The notes beneath the pieces are model-generated. The model made no database searches. It was given only the letters and a program-made list of their open reading frames with translations, and had not been told where the DNA came from. Position numbers and translations under genes: made by a program. DNA of 64,000 bases from Deltaproteobacteria bacterium (GTDB lineage Bacteria; Desulfobacterota; Desulfobacteria; Desulfobacterales; ETH-SRB1): the NCBI GenBank assembly GCA_030272815.1, contig JAJSZT010000002.1, positions 72,043-136,042 on the forward strand, given 5' to 3'. The number at the start of each line of letters is the position of its first letter. Position 1 is the stretch's first letter. Positions 37,275 to 46,637 of the stretch are shown piece by piece.

Positions 37275-38222
37275 GTTACTTAGCTGCAACTTAACATTTT
37301 TTTAAACTTATTATTGACCTTGGTACACTGGGGACCTCCTTTCGCTTTTAAATACTTCTTGGCGGAAGGAGTATGCCCCAAAAAGGTAATTTCAAGTCGA
37401 TAATAACAAGAAATGATATTTTTTACATTTATATCTACTAGTTACAGATTTTTTCATTTGTCTGTCTGAAATTTGACATCAGACGAGTAAAGGCTATAAC
37501 ATCACTAAGTTACAGCCATTTCGTTGTATAATCGTTTCATTTAACTAATACTGCTAATTTCAATAGGTTAAAGTCTGGGCGTCAAAGTGCGTTTTGTCAA
37601 AATAATGATATGACATCGCCCCAGCCCGGGTGTATCAAAAAAGCTACTGTCAAGGACTATGATTATACGCTTTTGATGGGAAGATAAAGGATACAGGATA
37701 AAGGATACAGGATATCGAAAATAAAGAATTGCAACGGTATTTGTAGAACAACAAGATACACGCTGGAAACCCTGTCATCTCATGATACCTTCGTAGGGAA
37801 ATATATGCCCGCTATGCAGGTTTTTTCCTCCTCACTGTAGGATATTTCCTACAAAGATGGCAGGAACTCCATTCATCACTAACGTCGATGGCTACAATTT
37901 ATGGATATCAAAAAACTCAGCCAGTTCGGGGCATATTATTATGGCTCTCGTTCGGAAGACGAGGAGTTGGTGGGAACTTCGTACAGACGGTTTGGATAGG
38001 ATAGCCTGAATATCCTTACATATTGTCCAAAAATTCTTTTTGGTTGAAAAGTGACATGTGACCTCTATTCTTCACATCTGTGAACAAATTCATACGCAAC
38101 TGTTTTGTAACCGTTCAGCATTTAGTAGGCATGTATAGAATTTAACAAAACAACCAATTAAGCAGGATGCATGTGGCTAATTAGGCTGCGATGATTAAGA
38201 AAATGATATTTTGACGCAAAAT
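37275..38222. other. Gene-poor A+T-rich stretch with short repeats and hairpins
   Basis: No convincing gene. It contains direct repeats of AAAGGATACAGGAT (about 37687-37713), a perfect hairpin TGTAGGA-TATT-TCCTACA (37836-37853), and a palindrome TTCACATCTGTGAA (38071-38084) about 140 bp upstream of the next sigma-54 promoter, where an enhancer-binding activator could sit. Confidence 0.4.
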
Positions 38223-38237
38223 TGGCACGCGTTTTGC
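38223..38237 (+). promoter_or_regulatory. Sigma-54 promoter of the secreted beta-helix gene
   Basis: TGGCACGCGTTTTGC matches the -24/-12 consensus TGGCAC-N5-TTGC exactly (GG 38224-38225, GC 38236-38237). It lies 75 nt upstream of the start codon at 38312. In XrtA/PEP-CTERM systems the activator PrsR and sigma-54 drive such genes; the regulator is not in this window. Confidence 0.8.
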
Positions 38238-38311
38238 TTGTTCCTTTCTTTGGATTAGAGGCAATCGAGAATTAAGAGGTTAAAAATCTTTTTTAGATGG
38301 AGGTTGTATTG

Positions 38312-39598
38312 ATGAAAACTTATTTGCTAATGATGAGAAAAGCGGTCCTTATCGGATCGATTTTTCTGTTGTTTTTTGCCAGAGGCGTCATAGGGGCAAC
38401 TTACTATGTTGCCGTTGATGGAAACGATTCAAGAGGAAACGGAACGGAAGGCATCCCTTGGGCAAGCATAGAACATGGGGTTGCCCAACTAACACCTGGT
38501 GACAGCTTAATAGTTAAAGATGGAACCTACACCGATCATGACAACGATACATACGCTGTTTATGTACGTGTTGATGGCACTTCAGATAATTGGATTACAA
38601 TACGAGCAGAAAATGAAGGTGGTGTTATTATAGACGGCCAGAACGAAAAAACTACTTACGGGTTTTTTTTATATCGGGCGGACTATGTTCGAATAGATGG
38701 ATTTGAGATAAAGAATTTTGCTCATTCAGGAATATATTTGAGAAGTTCTCACGATTCCTACATTTCTAAGTGTAATATATGGGGTATCGGCAGGGAATAT
38801 TTGAATACTAAATGTACTTCAGACTATTCTATGGCTGGCATACATGCAAAACTTGATACCTATAATGTTACGGTTGATAAGTGTACCTTGCATGACATAG
38901 GGCCAATCCATAGATATCCTAAATATGGCGCTATTTGTATTTATGATTATAAGCGTGGCCCGCCTATATATGCAGCTGGATATGGTTGGCTAATCCAAAA
39001 TTGCTTGTTCTATAATATGTATGGTAGTATGGGTATATTGATAACTACTCATACCGGCTCAACTGATAGATCAACTCACATTATTACAAATAATACATTT
39101 GCTCATGATGTAAATGATGGATACGAAACATGCAATTCTTTTGGTGCCCAGGGCCATATAAAACACTGTCACACTTTCTCGGGTAACCCACCACATGATG
39201 TTGTGATTCAAAATAATGCATTTTACAATCCTCCTGGCACAACGGCCATTTGGTCGTCCACCAGTGAAAGTAGTACAAATTCTCTTACAATCAGAAATAA
39301 TGTTACATCGGCTTCCAATATATATGTTCGTATAAAAAGGTCAGGAACTCCCACTTTGATAGATAACACAGCAGGGCTTTCTCTCGCCAGTTTTGGCATG
39401 ACAGATCCTGAGAATAATGATTTTACCCTGACGTCTTTGTCCCATCTAATTTCCCAAGGAATTGCATCACTCTCTCCTGGTTACGATCACGATGGCAACA
39501 TACGGCCTACTGGTGCTGGTGGACCTGATATCGGAGCGTATGAGTATGAAAAAACAAATTCAAAACCGAGCAAACCGACCGGTCTGCACTTTGAATAA
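38312..39598 (+). CDS. Secreted right-handed beta-helix protein (choice-of-anchor Q-like)
   Basis: 428 residues from ATG 38312, chosen over 38297 because GGAGG (38299-38303) is ideally placed for it. A signal peptide (MKTYLLMMRKAVLIGSIFLL, cleaved near GVIGA) is followed by TYYVAVDGNDSRGNGTEG, the typical start of pectate-lyase-like DUF1565/NosD proteins. Parallel beta-helix coils follow (VRIDGFEIKNFAHSGIYLRS, VTVDKCTLHDIG), and the C-terminal GPDIGAYEYE is the choice-of-anchor Q signature. It may bind or cleave the exopolysaccharide outside the cell. No PEP-CTERM tail; it ends PSKPTGLHFE. Confidence 0.83.
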   Translation: MKTYLLMMRKAVLIGSIFLLFFARGVIGATYYVAVDGNDSRGNGTEGIPWASIEHGVAQLTPGDSLIVKDGTYTDHDNDTYAVYVRVDGTSDNWITIRAENEGGVIIDGQNEKTTYGFFLYRADYVRIDGFEIKNFAHSGIYLRSSHDSYISKCNIWGIGREYLNTKCTSDYSMAGIHAKLDTYNVTVDKCTLHDIGPIHRYPKYGAICIYDYKRGPPIYAAGYGWLIQNCLFYNMYGSMGILITTHTGSTDRSTHIITNNTFAHDVNDGYETCNSFGAQGHIKHCHTFSGNPPHDVVIQNNAFYNPPGTTAIWSSTSESSTNSLTIRNNVTSASNIYVRIKRSGTPTLIDNTAGLSLASFGMTDPENNDFTLTSLSHLISQGIASLSPGYDHDGNIRPTGAGGPDIGAYEYEKTNSKPSKPTGLHFE

Positions 39599-39656
39599 TA
39601 AAGTCAGCAACTGAGGCATCTCCGATTATAAAAACTGATGTTGTTACGTAATCTCG

Positions 39657-39736
39657 TAGGAGGTAGCCTATCTCTAATGGCCACCTCCTACCAATCTGCC
39701 AAAAGCGGATACCGGATATGTAGGCCGCTCCTACAT
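39657..39736. repeat. Two hairpins after the beta-helix gene
   Basis: TAGGAGGTAGCC (39657-39668) and GGCCACCTCCTA (39679-39690) pair with one mismatch. ATGTAGG (39718-39724) and CCTACAT (39730-39736) pair perfectly over five bases. They may end the upstream transcript, but no T-run follows. Confidence 0.45.
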
Positions 39737-40317
39737 CAGTCCGAAAAACATTGCTTTAAATAGGGTGTTGTAAAGATTCAGCAATTCTAATTAGTGCCTG
39801 TCCGAAAAAAGGTTAACCATTTGAATTAATTGAAACTGAATCAATATTTTCTCTTGCAAAGATATTTTATATGTGCTATAAGTATTCGTTAAAAATCAGT
39901 AAGTTACATATTGTTTTCCTAGTTGGCATGCCATTTTCACCAAAATCTTCGCAGGAGAAAACTATGAGAAAAACCTTTGAACCTCAAATTACCTTCGGTA
40001 CCAGCAATTCCCGATTGCAGCCGGAATGCCTTAAAACAGCGAAGTAAGGATTTCGCTATTCGTAAACATTTTCTTGAATTTAGTCCAAAACCAGCGACTT
40101 TTGCTATTTTTTACCACATTTTTTTGCAGACAAAAACGAAAATATTTTTTATATGAGCATGACAAACCCTATATACAGGAGGAAATCTCATGCTCAGAAA
40201 AAATAAAAAGAAATCTCATTGGTAACAACCATTCCTATATCAGAGGTGGGCTTCAAGGGGGTCAATTTTAGGTTAGCAAAACTACTTTGCCCTAAGCATT
40301 GATGGGTGGTGTCTGTG

Positions 40318-40485
40318 ATGACCCGTGATCGGACGGTTATGGATGTGACGAACAAGGGAAACGAGCCACTCAATGATATTCCCATAGAAGTAACTTTCGC
40401 TAAAGGCAAGCAATTACTGATGCTTGTTTCTTTAACGCCTGAGAGTACCATAACCTTTAGAGATTTTGAACCTCATAAAATGTGA
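40318..40485 (+). CDS. Small 55-residue ORF, beta-sandwich-like fragment
   Basis: ATG 40318 opens 55 codons (MTRDRTVMDVTNKGNEPLND through FRDFEPHKM). VTNKGNEPLNDIPIEVTF looks like a strand pair of an Ig-like or cohesin-type extracellular domain, so it may be the surviving end of a larger secreted protein. No clear ribosome site. The MITE begins immediately after the stop, at 40494. Doubtful as a functional gene. Confidence 0.3.
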   Translation: MTRDRTVMDVTNKGNEPLNDIPIEVTFAKGKQLLMLVSLTPESTITFRDFEPHKM

Positions 40486-40646
40486 AAAATAATGGCTATG
40501 TTCGCGTTAAGTGTGGAAAAAAATAATCAAATCTTTTGAACAGTTGATATGTATCACTTTGAGCAATATTTTACTGTATTGATAACCTATTGAAAAAACA
40601 GAGACTTTAGAAATTCCACACTTAACGCGAACATAGCCAAAATAAT
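40486..40646. mobile_element. 145-bp MITE with perfect 25-bp terminal inverted repeats and 8-bp target duplication
   Basis: The left end (40494-40518) begins GGCTATGTTCGCGTTAAG. The right end (40614-40638) is its exact reverse complement over 25 bp. The element is flanked on both sides by AAAATAAT (40486-40493 and 40639-40646). The 95-bp interior is non-coding and A+T-rich. GG(C)-initial ends of about 25 bp with 8-bp duplications are what ISL3-family transposases produce; the family link is inference. No autonomous partner is in the window. Confidence 0.85.
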
Positions 40647-40860
40647 TTTACAATCCAAGGGTCTGGCGTAAGAGAGGTTTTTTATAGAGTCCAAGCACAA
40701 ACTTCAAATATGCCGATATCTTAGTAAGTAATTCGGCTTCAGATTGTCCTGTACCCGTAGTTTTACAGTAGGCGTGTGCATACGACAAAGGAAAGGCTGA
40801 TAGCAAAAATTAAAGAGATTCCAGAATTGGATTAGAAAATAAACACCAAAAGAACTTGAT

Positions 40861-41613
40861 ATGTCAGCAAAAGCAATCAAAAGACTTAAGGATTACCAGC
40901 TAAAAAAGTTTGATAAAAAGAGTCTTATCGGTGAAAAATGGCAGCATATTAGATCACTGATTGATAAAAACTTTCCTTCTGGGAGATTTTCTTTTGTTGA
41001 TTTGGGAGGGGGAAACGGATTGTTTGCAGATAGAATATTTGACCATTACCCTCAGGCTAAGGGGCTTGTTCTGGATAATAGCCAGACTCTTTTAAAGCTA
41101 AACAAACTTCACCACAATAAAACAATCATCTATGATTCTGCAGAGAATATTGATCAAATATTAAATGGGCAGCAAATTGATATTATTTTTATGCACTTTG
41201 TGCTTCACCATTTTGTAACCGATAACTACCTGGGAACAAGGGAAATGCAAAGAAATATCATTTCAAATGCTGCAAATATATTATCGGCAGGAGGGTTTAT
41301 TGGGATTTTTGAGTCTATTTATAATGGCCGGTTTATTGATAACCTACCAGGATGGTTAATTTATAATTTAACTTCGAGTAAAGCTATTTCTTTTCTTATT
41401 CGCCTTGCAGGGGCCAATACAGCAGGTTGTGGTGTTTGTTTCCTATCTAAAAAGGAATGGGATAAAGAAATCTTAAGTTCAGGATGCGAAGTAGTTGACT
41501 ATTCAAAGTTTAATGTGAGAATGTTTAGAAACAGACTTTATACCATAATGGTCAGAACCATTTTACATATCAGCTCGTCCTACCAAGGATATTTTTGTGT
41601 AAAAAAGAAATGA
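40861..41613 (+). CDS. Class I SAM-dependent methyltransferase
   Basis: 250 residues. Motif I is FVDLGGGNGLFADRIFDHYP, with an acidic residue at GLVLDNSQ (motif II) and IIFMHFVLHHFVTDNY (post-motif). These define the Rossmann SAM-binding core. The C-terminal part (FNVRMFRNRLYTIMVRTILH) is not informative about substrate. It may O-methylate a sugar or cap the chain, consistent with the Wzt C-terminal domain; the target is unknown. Confidence 0.82.
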   Translation: MSAKAIKRLKDYQLKKFDKKSLIGEKWQHIRSLIDKNFPSGRFSFVDLGGGNGLFADRIFDHYPQAKGLVLDNSQTLLKLNKLHHNKTIIYDSAENIDQILNGQQIDIIFMHFVLHHFVTDNYLGTREMQRNIISNAANILSAGGFIGIFESIYNGRFIDNLPGWLIYNLTSSKAISFLIRLAGANTAGCGVCFLSKKEWDKEILSSGCEVVDYSKFNVRMFRNRLYTIMVRTILHISSSYQGYFCVKKK

Positions 41614-41741
41614 TCCAATACAAGAATTCAATCTATAGAGCTTGTACACAAGCTTAAGAAATATGTAAATAATATCAGACGAAATCTAATATGATTTTCG
41701 GACAAATTTCAACCAGTTTTTATGATTATATCATAAGATAT

Positions 41742-42136
41742 TTTAATTCAATATAGAAACCCTGACCCTCTGGGCCAGGACAGAGAAAATTGGCTCCGCT
41801 ATAAAATCGTTATCATTTGAGACACCCAAAACCATATTTTGTCATTGTGACAGTACAAGTATAGATGTTCACATGAATAATTTCAAAATCCTGTGATAAG
41901 AAGCTTGTCATTTCAATGGATTAACAGGTCACGGTTGTGAAATTTAATATGTGAAAAACTATAGCTCCCAATAACAGATTTTGGGTATTCTTGAAGTTTT
42001 TGTCACAGTAATAAAATCCAAACGATAAGGCCCGACTGATTTTAATACGGCAATTCAGGTCTCATTAGCTCAGGCCCAGCAAATCATGCCCTCTGGGTTT
42101 ATACCAAAGCCAGCCCCTCTGGGGTCGGATTTTTAC
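41742..42136 (+). promoter_or_regulatory. Structured leader, copy B, before the GT2 gene
   Basis: Direct repeat of 32971-33265, 8.8 kb away, with about 100 bp extra between 41861 and 41962. Hairpin 1 is 41761-41779 (CCTGACCCTCTGGGCCAGG). Hairpin 2 is GCCCAG/CTGGGT within about 42074-42098, one pair changed to a G-U wobble. Hairpin 3 is 42110-42128 (CCAGCCCC-TCT-GGGGTCGG), followed by ATTTTT. The next gene starts 91 nt later. Conservation of the paired segments and of the distance to a gene start suggests a regulatory RNA rather than junk. Confidence 0.6.
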
Positions 42137-42226
42137 TCATTGTCTGTGATTAATAGTCTGACGAGGGAAGCCGATATTGTCCGCTGAAGAGGCTGAGACG
42201 CGGTTCAAGAGGTTCGTCTGGCAACA

Positions 42227-43396
42227 ATGATTAAAATCATAGACGGTATAACTATGCTTATTTTAGAGATCATATTCTGGACGGCTTTCGGATTAACTGC
42301 ACATACTCTTCTCATATATCCGCTTCTCACACTGGTTTTGGCCGCGATTGTACGGCGAAAGGTTGACAAGAAAGCGATTACGCCGCACGTCAGTTTCATC
42401 ATCGCCGCTTACAATGAAGAGCACGTGATAGCTGACAAGATTGTGAACACGCTATCATTGGACTATCCTTTGGATAAGCTGGAGATTATCGTCGCCTCCG
42501 ATGGCTCTACGGATCGAACGGATGAAATCGTCAATTCCTTTGCTGCTCGGGGAGTCAAGCTCAACCGCGTCGAGGGGCGGAAGGGCAAGACCAATGCGCT
42601 GAACGAGACAGTGAAGGTTGCAACCGGTGATATTGTAGTTTTTTCCGATGCTACAGGCATCTACAATCGCGAAGCGATTCGAGAACTCGTCGCCAATTTC
42701 AACGACCCCACAGTTGGATGTGTGACGGGTCGCGTTGCTTATAGTTACGGCAAAGATGCGACCTCCAAGGGTTTCAAGGTTTACCAGCAGTTCGCTGTCA
42801 GGATCCGACGTGCTGAAACGTATTTCGGTTCTCAGACGTCGGTCAGTGGGTCGATTCATGCAGTCCGACGCGATCTTTTCAGACCCTCGATTTCTGAACA
42901 CACTTCTGATGTTATTGATGCCGTCCACACCGTGGTTCAAGGATACCGGGTTGTGTACGAGAACGAGGCTGTTGCACTGGAGGAATCACGGGCCAGTGCA
43001 AAAGACGAATTCCGGTGTCGCGTGCGAATCGGCATACGCGCTCTGACCATGATTCACTACATTCTTAGCCAACTCTTGGGCAGCAGGAAAATCGGCTATG
43101 CTTTCCAAATGATCAGCCACAAAATGTTACGCTGGTGTTTATGGTGCTGGCTACTCATTGCCCTTGTGACGAACGCGGCCCTTGTGTCGTATTCACCAGT
43201 GTTCACGGTTTTAGGTACCGCACAGGCTATTTTCTACGGAATGGGGATATTGGGATTGGTTCTGGACAAGTTGAAGGTAAAACTTCCGCTTCTGTCCTCA
43301 CTTGCATTCTTCCTCCTGGCCAACGCTGCAATATGCGTGGCCACGTTTAAATACTTCACGGGCAAACGAATGGCTACATGGGAACCGGTTCGTTAG
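42227..43396 (+). CDS. Membrane-bound family 2 glycosyltransferase (IcaA/HAS-like topology)
   Basis: 389 residues. An N-terminal helix (MLILEIIFWTAFGLTAHTLL) is followed by a GT2 catalytic domain with VSFIIAAYNEEHVIADKI, LEIIVASDGSTDRTDEIV, the metal site IVVFSDATG and an ED-like TSDVIDAVHTVVQGYRVVYE, then at least three C-terminal helices (WCLWCWLLIALVTNAALVSY onward). This processive-like topology is shared by poly-GlcNAc and hyaluronan synthases, although the QxxRW motif is degenerate (CRVRIGIRALTM). Two membrane deacetylases follow. The block 42.2-46.6 kb is visibly G+C-richer than its surroundings. Confidence 0.87.
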   Translation: MIKIIDGITMLILEIIFWTAFGLTAHTLLIYPLLTLVLAAIVRRKVDKKAITPHVSFIIAAYNEEHVIADKIVNTLSLDYPLDKLEIIVASDGSTDRTDEIVNSFAARGVKLNRVEGRKGKTNALNETVKVATGDIVVFSDATGIYNREAIRELVANFNDPTVGCVTGRVAYSYGKDATSKGFKVYQQFAVRIRRAETYFGSQTSVSGSIHAVRRDLFRPSISEHTSDVIDAVHTVVQGYRVVYENEAVALEESRASAKDEFRCRVRIGIRALTMIHYILSQLLGSRKIGYAFQMISHKMLRWCLWCWLLIALVTNAALVSYSPVFTVLGTAQAIFYGMGILGLVLDKLKVKLPLLSSLAFFLLANAAICVATFKYFTGKRMATWEPVR

Positions 43397-43480
43397 CAGA
43401 GTCCGATGTGTGTTCATGTATCCACCCCTTGGCAACGTGCCAAGCCTATGTAAATATCAACTGGAAAGCGAGCAATCCCT

Positions 43481-44515
43481 ATGATAGTATTTGGCATCAT
43501 CGTTTTTTGGATGCTCCCCATTATGGGGATGCTCTGGATTTTGCACATTATTTACCTGGAGTATCGTCATGACCGAATTCCGATCTTACTGTACCACCGT
43601 CTGATTTCGCGGGATGCAGTTAACCGAGGCGAGATTCGTGACGACGAGATGATCTTCGTAAGTTACGACGTTTCCTTTGCCGAACAAATGGAGCATTTGC
43701 ACAAAGCAGGCTATACAACGCTTGATTTTGACGATTATCTCGCGATCAGGGAAGACAAGATGCCTCTGCCGGAGAAGCCCGTTATAATTACCTTCGATGA
43801 CGGATACTTGAGCACCTATACAATGGCTTTTCCGGAACTGAAGAAATACGGGCATAAGGCCACCATCTTCGTGGCCTTACGGCCGAATGATTATAGCTTC
43901 CGGTGCGTAGAGGGTGTAGATTCATTTCTTGCTCATGCCCAGATACGTGAAATGGCAGACCACAATATCTCGATTCAGTCGCATACGCTGACGCATTGTG
44001 TTTTGTCTGCGTTGGACGAGGATGACGCCCTCTATGAACTGACGGAATCCCGACGACAGATCTCAGAAATTACGGGACGTACCGTCGAGCATGTCGCGAT
44101 TCCACGGGCCGGATATAGCCGAACAACACGAAATCTTGTCAAGAGGGTTGACTATAAGACTGCTTGCTGCAACAATAAAGGAACTGCCAATAACCTCTCA
44201 GACCTGTTGGCATTGCCAAGAATAGTTATCGAGCGTGGCATAAGTGTAACCGACTTTGCTCGGTGCCTGACCCCAAGATCATCTGTAATGCTGCGCATCA
44301 TTGGAAACATTAAACGAATACCAGAGCGAATCGGCGGTCCGCAATTAGCCAAGAAAGTCCGGGATCTCCTTTATGCGGGATCATTGCGCTCCCTGTTTGA
44401 AACACGAAGCCTGAAAATGATGGTTGCGGGATTCGCAATGCTTTACCTGCTCGGCAGTGTGCTATTTACGTGGTACTTGATGGCACGCTGGGTGTTTCCC
44501 GGGGGAACGCCATGA
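43481..44515 (+). CDS. Membrane-anchored polysaccharide deacetylase, copy 1
   Basis: 344 residues. An N-terminal helix (MIVFGIIVFWMLPIMGMLWI) and a C-terminal helix (MMVAGFAMLYLLGSVLFTW) flank a NodB-type domain: PILLYHRL, metal-binding VIITFDDGY, HKATIFVA and SIQSHTLTHCVLS (HxxxH-type motif). The zinc-dependent enzyme removes N-acetyl groups from a glycan at the membrane. It overlaps the next deacetylase by 4 nt and follows a poly-GlcNAc-synthase-like GT2, echoing the pgaC/pgaB logic with a different architecture. Confidence 0.87.
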   Translation: MIVFGIIVFWMLPIMGMLWILHIIYLEYRHDRIPILLYHRLISRDAVNRGEIRDDEMIFVSYDVSFAEQMEHLHKAGYTTLDFDDYLAIREDKMPLPEKPVIITFDDGYLSTYTMAFPELKKYGHKATIFVALRPNDYSFRCVEGVDSFLAHAQIREMADHNISIQSHTLTHCVLSALDEDDALYELTESRRQISEITGRTVEHVAIPRAGYSRTTRNLVKRVDYKTACCNNKGTANNLSDLLALPRIVIERGISVTDFARCLTPRSSVMLRIIGNIKRIPERIGGPQLAKKVRDLLYAGSLRSLFETRSLKMMVAGFAMLYLLGSVLFTWYLMARWVFPGGTP

Positions 44516-45411
44516 TCTGCTTGATGTATCATCGGCTGGACCTCCGGGTGAATTACGAACGTTTCAGCGGGACAGAGCATATTTTCACTTTGCCGGTTGA
44601 CGAATTTAAGCGTCAGATAGCGTATCTTAAGGATGCCGGATATACATTTGTCATGCCGGACCAGGTCAGACGCTATTTAAATGGCGATTTGGTATTACAG
44701 GAGCCATCTGTACTAATCACCTTTGATGATGGATGCCTTAGTGTTAAACGGTGCGCGTTACCAATTCTGGAACAATACGGGGCCTGTGCGACGGTGTTTG
44801 TCACAACTGACCCGAACAGCTATATCTTCAAGCTGGGAGATGGAACGGAACATCGCCTTACGGACGAGGATCTTCGAGCGATTGAGGGCGACATCATCAA
44901 CGTCGAGTCGCACGCAGTAACTCATCGCCCTCTCACTGGCCTGAGTGCCGATGAAATTCACTTCGAACTGACAGAGTCCAAGAAGGACTTGGAACGGTTG
45001 ATTTTGCGTGAGGTAGCCTATCTCTCCATACCGGGCAACTGGTACAACAGCGAGGTAATGCGTATTGCACGCGCGGTTGGGTACAAAGCAGTATGGTGCT
45101 CCAATCCCGGAACGATCAGAGCTAACGCCAATCCGTTTGGCTTGTCTCGCCTAAATGTCGAAGGGTATCTGAACTTGCCACAGTTCATTTTCTCGATCAG
45201 CCCACAGGGGATCGCGCAACGCAAAGTAGTTTCAGCGATTAAACGACTGCCGAGCTCTCTCCTGGGGCCACAATACTGGCTGTGCGCAAGAAGATTTATA
45301 ATGACTTGCATCCCAGGCGGGCACCTCTCAAGGCAAAGGGTGATCAAGGCGGGTGTCGCGTTAATGGTTCTTATCGTTTTATTGATACTTGGTTGGTTGT
45401 TCCTGTTATAG
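44512..45411 (+). CDS. Membrane-anchored polysaccharide deacetylase, copy 2
   Basis: 299 residues from ATG 44512, which overlaps the previous TGA (ATGA); the frame reaches back to 44470. MICLMYHRL, VLITFDDGC (third position Cys instead of Tyr), ACATVFVTTD and NVESHAVTHRPL are NodB-type motifs. The C-terminus has one helix (AGVALMVLIVLLILGWLFLL). Collinearity with copy 1 (ALTESKKDLE-type segment, GPQ...KVR region) shows tandem duplication. Two deacetylases may act on different residues or chain positions. Confidence 0.85.
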   Translation: MICLMYHRLDLRVNYERFSGTEHIFTLPVDEFKRQIAYLKDAGYTFVMPDQVRRYLNGDLVLQEPSVLITFDDGCLSVKRCALPILEQYGACATVFVTTDPNSYIFKLGDGTEHRLTDEDLRAIEGDIINVESHAVTHRPLTGLSADEIHFELTESKKDLERLILREVAYLSIPGNWYNSEVMRIARAVGYKAVWCSNPGTIRANANPFGLSRLNVEGYLNLPQFIFSISPQGIAQRKVVSAIKRLPSSLLGPQYWLCARRFIMTCIPGGHLSRQRVIKAGVALMVLIVLLILGWLFLL

Positions 45412-45485
45412 CCACCTCAATCAAACAATTATAGTTGATTGAGTCCGGATGCGTCTTCAAGATTTCCGGATGAAAGGATATTTGC

Positions 45486-46637
45486 ATGCGCATCGTGTTG
45501 CTTTGTTCTGCTCACGCGGTTACCGACGAACGCGTTACTTACAAGCAGGCGGCATCTCTGGCCAAGGCCGGCCACGAGGTGATCGTCTTCGGGCGAGGTG
45601 GCGATCCGCAGGCCCAAGTCATGGGTGTGGCGCTTCGACCGTTGGGTGACAAGAGGGAAAAGGTCGAAGGGGGCATAGTGGGACTTTTGAATAGAGCGCG
45701 AATCCTGCCCAAGTTGTTTAGGGCCGCCTTGGCGTCCCGTCCCGACGTTGTGATGTGTCACGAACCGGAAAGCGCGATCGTCGGACTGTTCGTCAAGGCC
45801 TGCATTGGTGCAAGTGTGGTGTTCGACGTGCACGAGTTTTGGAATGAGACTCTTGCCTCTCGCATGCCCGGACGGTTTCGTTCTGTCGTGCGAGCGATCA
45901 TTACGATTTTGCTGAAATACGTGGGACGAAGATGCGACTGGATTACCACTGTATCGCCCCCAATGTACGAGTTTTATCGCTCGATTCGCCACGACGCTGG
46001 GGTCGATATCATATACAACAGCCCTGTCGTGGAATCTTTTCCTCTGTGCGTCCAGGACGTCAAGGGGCCTGTAACGATTGTTCACGATGGTTATCTCGGT
46101 TGCGTTAGGGGAATGGTTCAATTGCTGGAGGCCCTTGCCTTGGCTCGGCGGGACGTTCAAGTACGCCTGCTGGTCGTTGGAAGAGTTAATCCGAGAGATC
46201 AAGCGTTGTTTGACAAAAAGGTCTGCGCACTTGGCCTGGGTGATGCGATTGAGTTACCCGGGTGGGTTACATATGAAAAGGTGGGGCAGTTGCTCTCGCG
46301 TGGACAGATCGGCGTCGTAGCCTTGCAACCGTCGCCAAATAACTACATGGGACTCAGTAACAAACTTTTCAACTATATGTGTTGCGGGCAGGCGGTCATT
46401 GTTCCCTCAAGATCCGCTACTGCCGACATAGTGCGCGGAGCAGACTGCGGTATTGATGTAGACACAACCTGCCCCAAGGACATTGCTGATGCAATCGTAA
46501 CATTGGTCAAAGATCCGAACCTGAGAAAGCGCTTCGGCACCAACGGAAGAAAAGCAATTGAGGCGACGTATTCATGGGCCAACATGGAAGATCGCCTGGC
46601 TATGATTTACCGTGAAATAGGAAATAGATTAAAATGA
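45486..46637 (+). CDS. Family 4 glycosyltransferase
   Basis: 383 residues of GT-B fold: MRIVLLCSAHAVTDERVTYK with QAASLAKAGHEVIVFGRGG, PDVVMCHEPESAIVGLF, VVFDVHEFWNETLASRMPGR, donor domain VTIVHDGYLGCVRGMVQLLE, and MGLSNKLFNYMCCGQAVIVP in place of the usual E-x7-E block. The last four bases overlap the ATP-grasp gene (ATGA), indicating coupling. Likely adds one sugar to the lipid-linked intermediate. Confidence 0.88.
   Translation: MRIVLLCSAHAVTDERVTYKQAASLAKAGHEVIVFGRGGDPQAQVMGVALRPLGDKREKVEGGIVGLLNRARILPKLFRAALASRPDVVMCHEPESAIVGLFVKACIGASVVFDVHEFWNETLASRMPGRFRSVVRAIITILLKYVGRRCDWITTVSPPMYEFYRSIRHDAGVDIIYNSPVVESFPLCVQDVKGPVTIVHDGYLGCVRGMVQLLEALALARRDVQVRLLVVGRVNPRDQALFDKKVCALGLGDAIELPGWVTYEKVGQLLSRGQIGVVALQPSPNNYMGLSNKLFNYMCCGQAVIVPSRSATADIVRGADCGIDVDTTCPKDIADAIVTLVKDPNLRKRFGTNGRKAIEATYSWANMEDRLAMIYREIGNRLK

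Noticed and set aside
45429-46202. 257-codon minus-strand open frame opposite the GT4 gene
   Set aside because: Low-complexity His/Arg/Gln-rich translation typical of antisense reading in a G+C-rich gene; the plus strand encodes a normal GT4.
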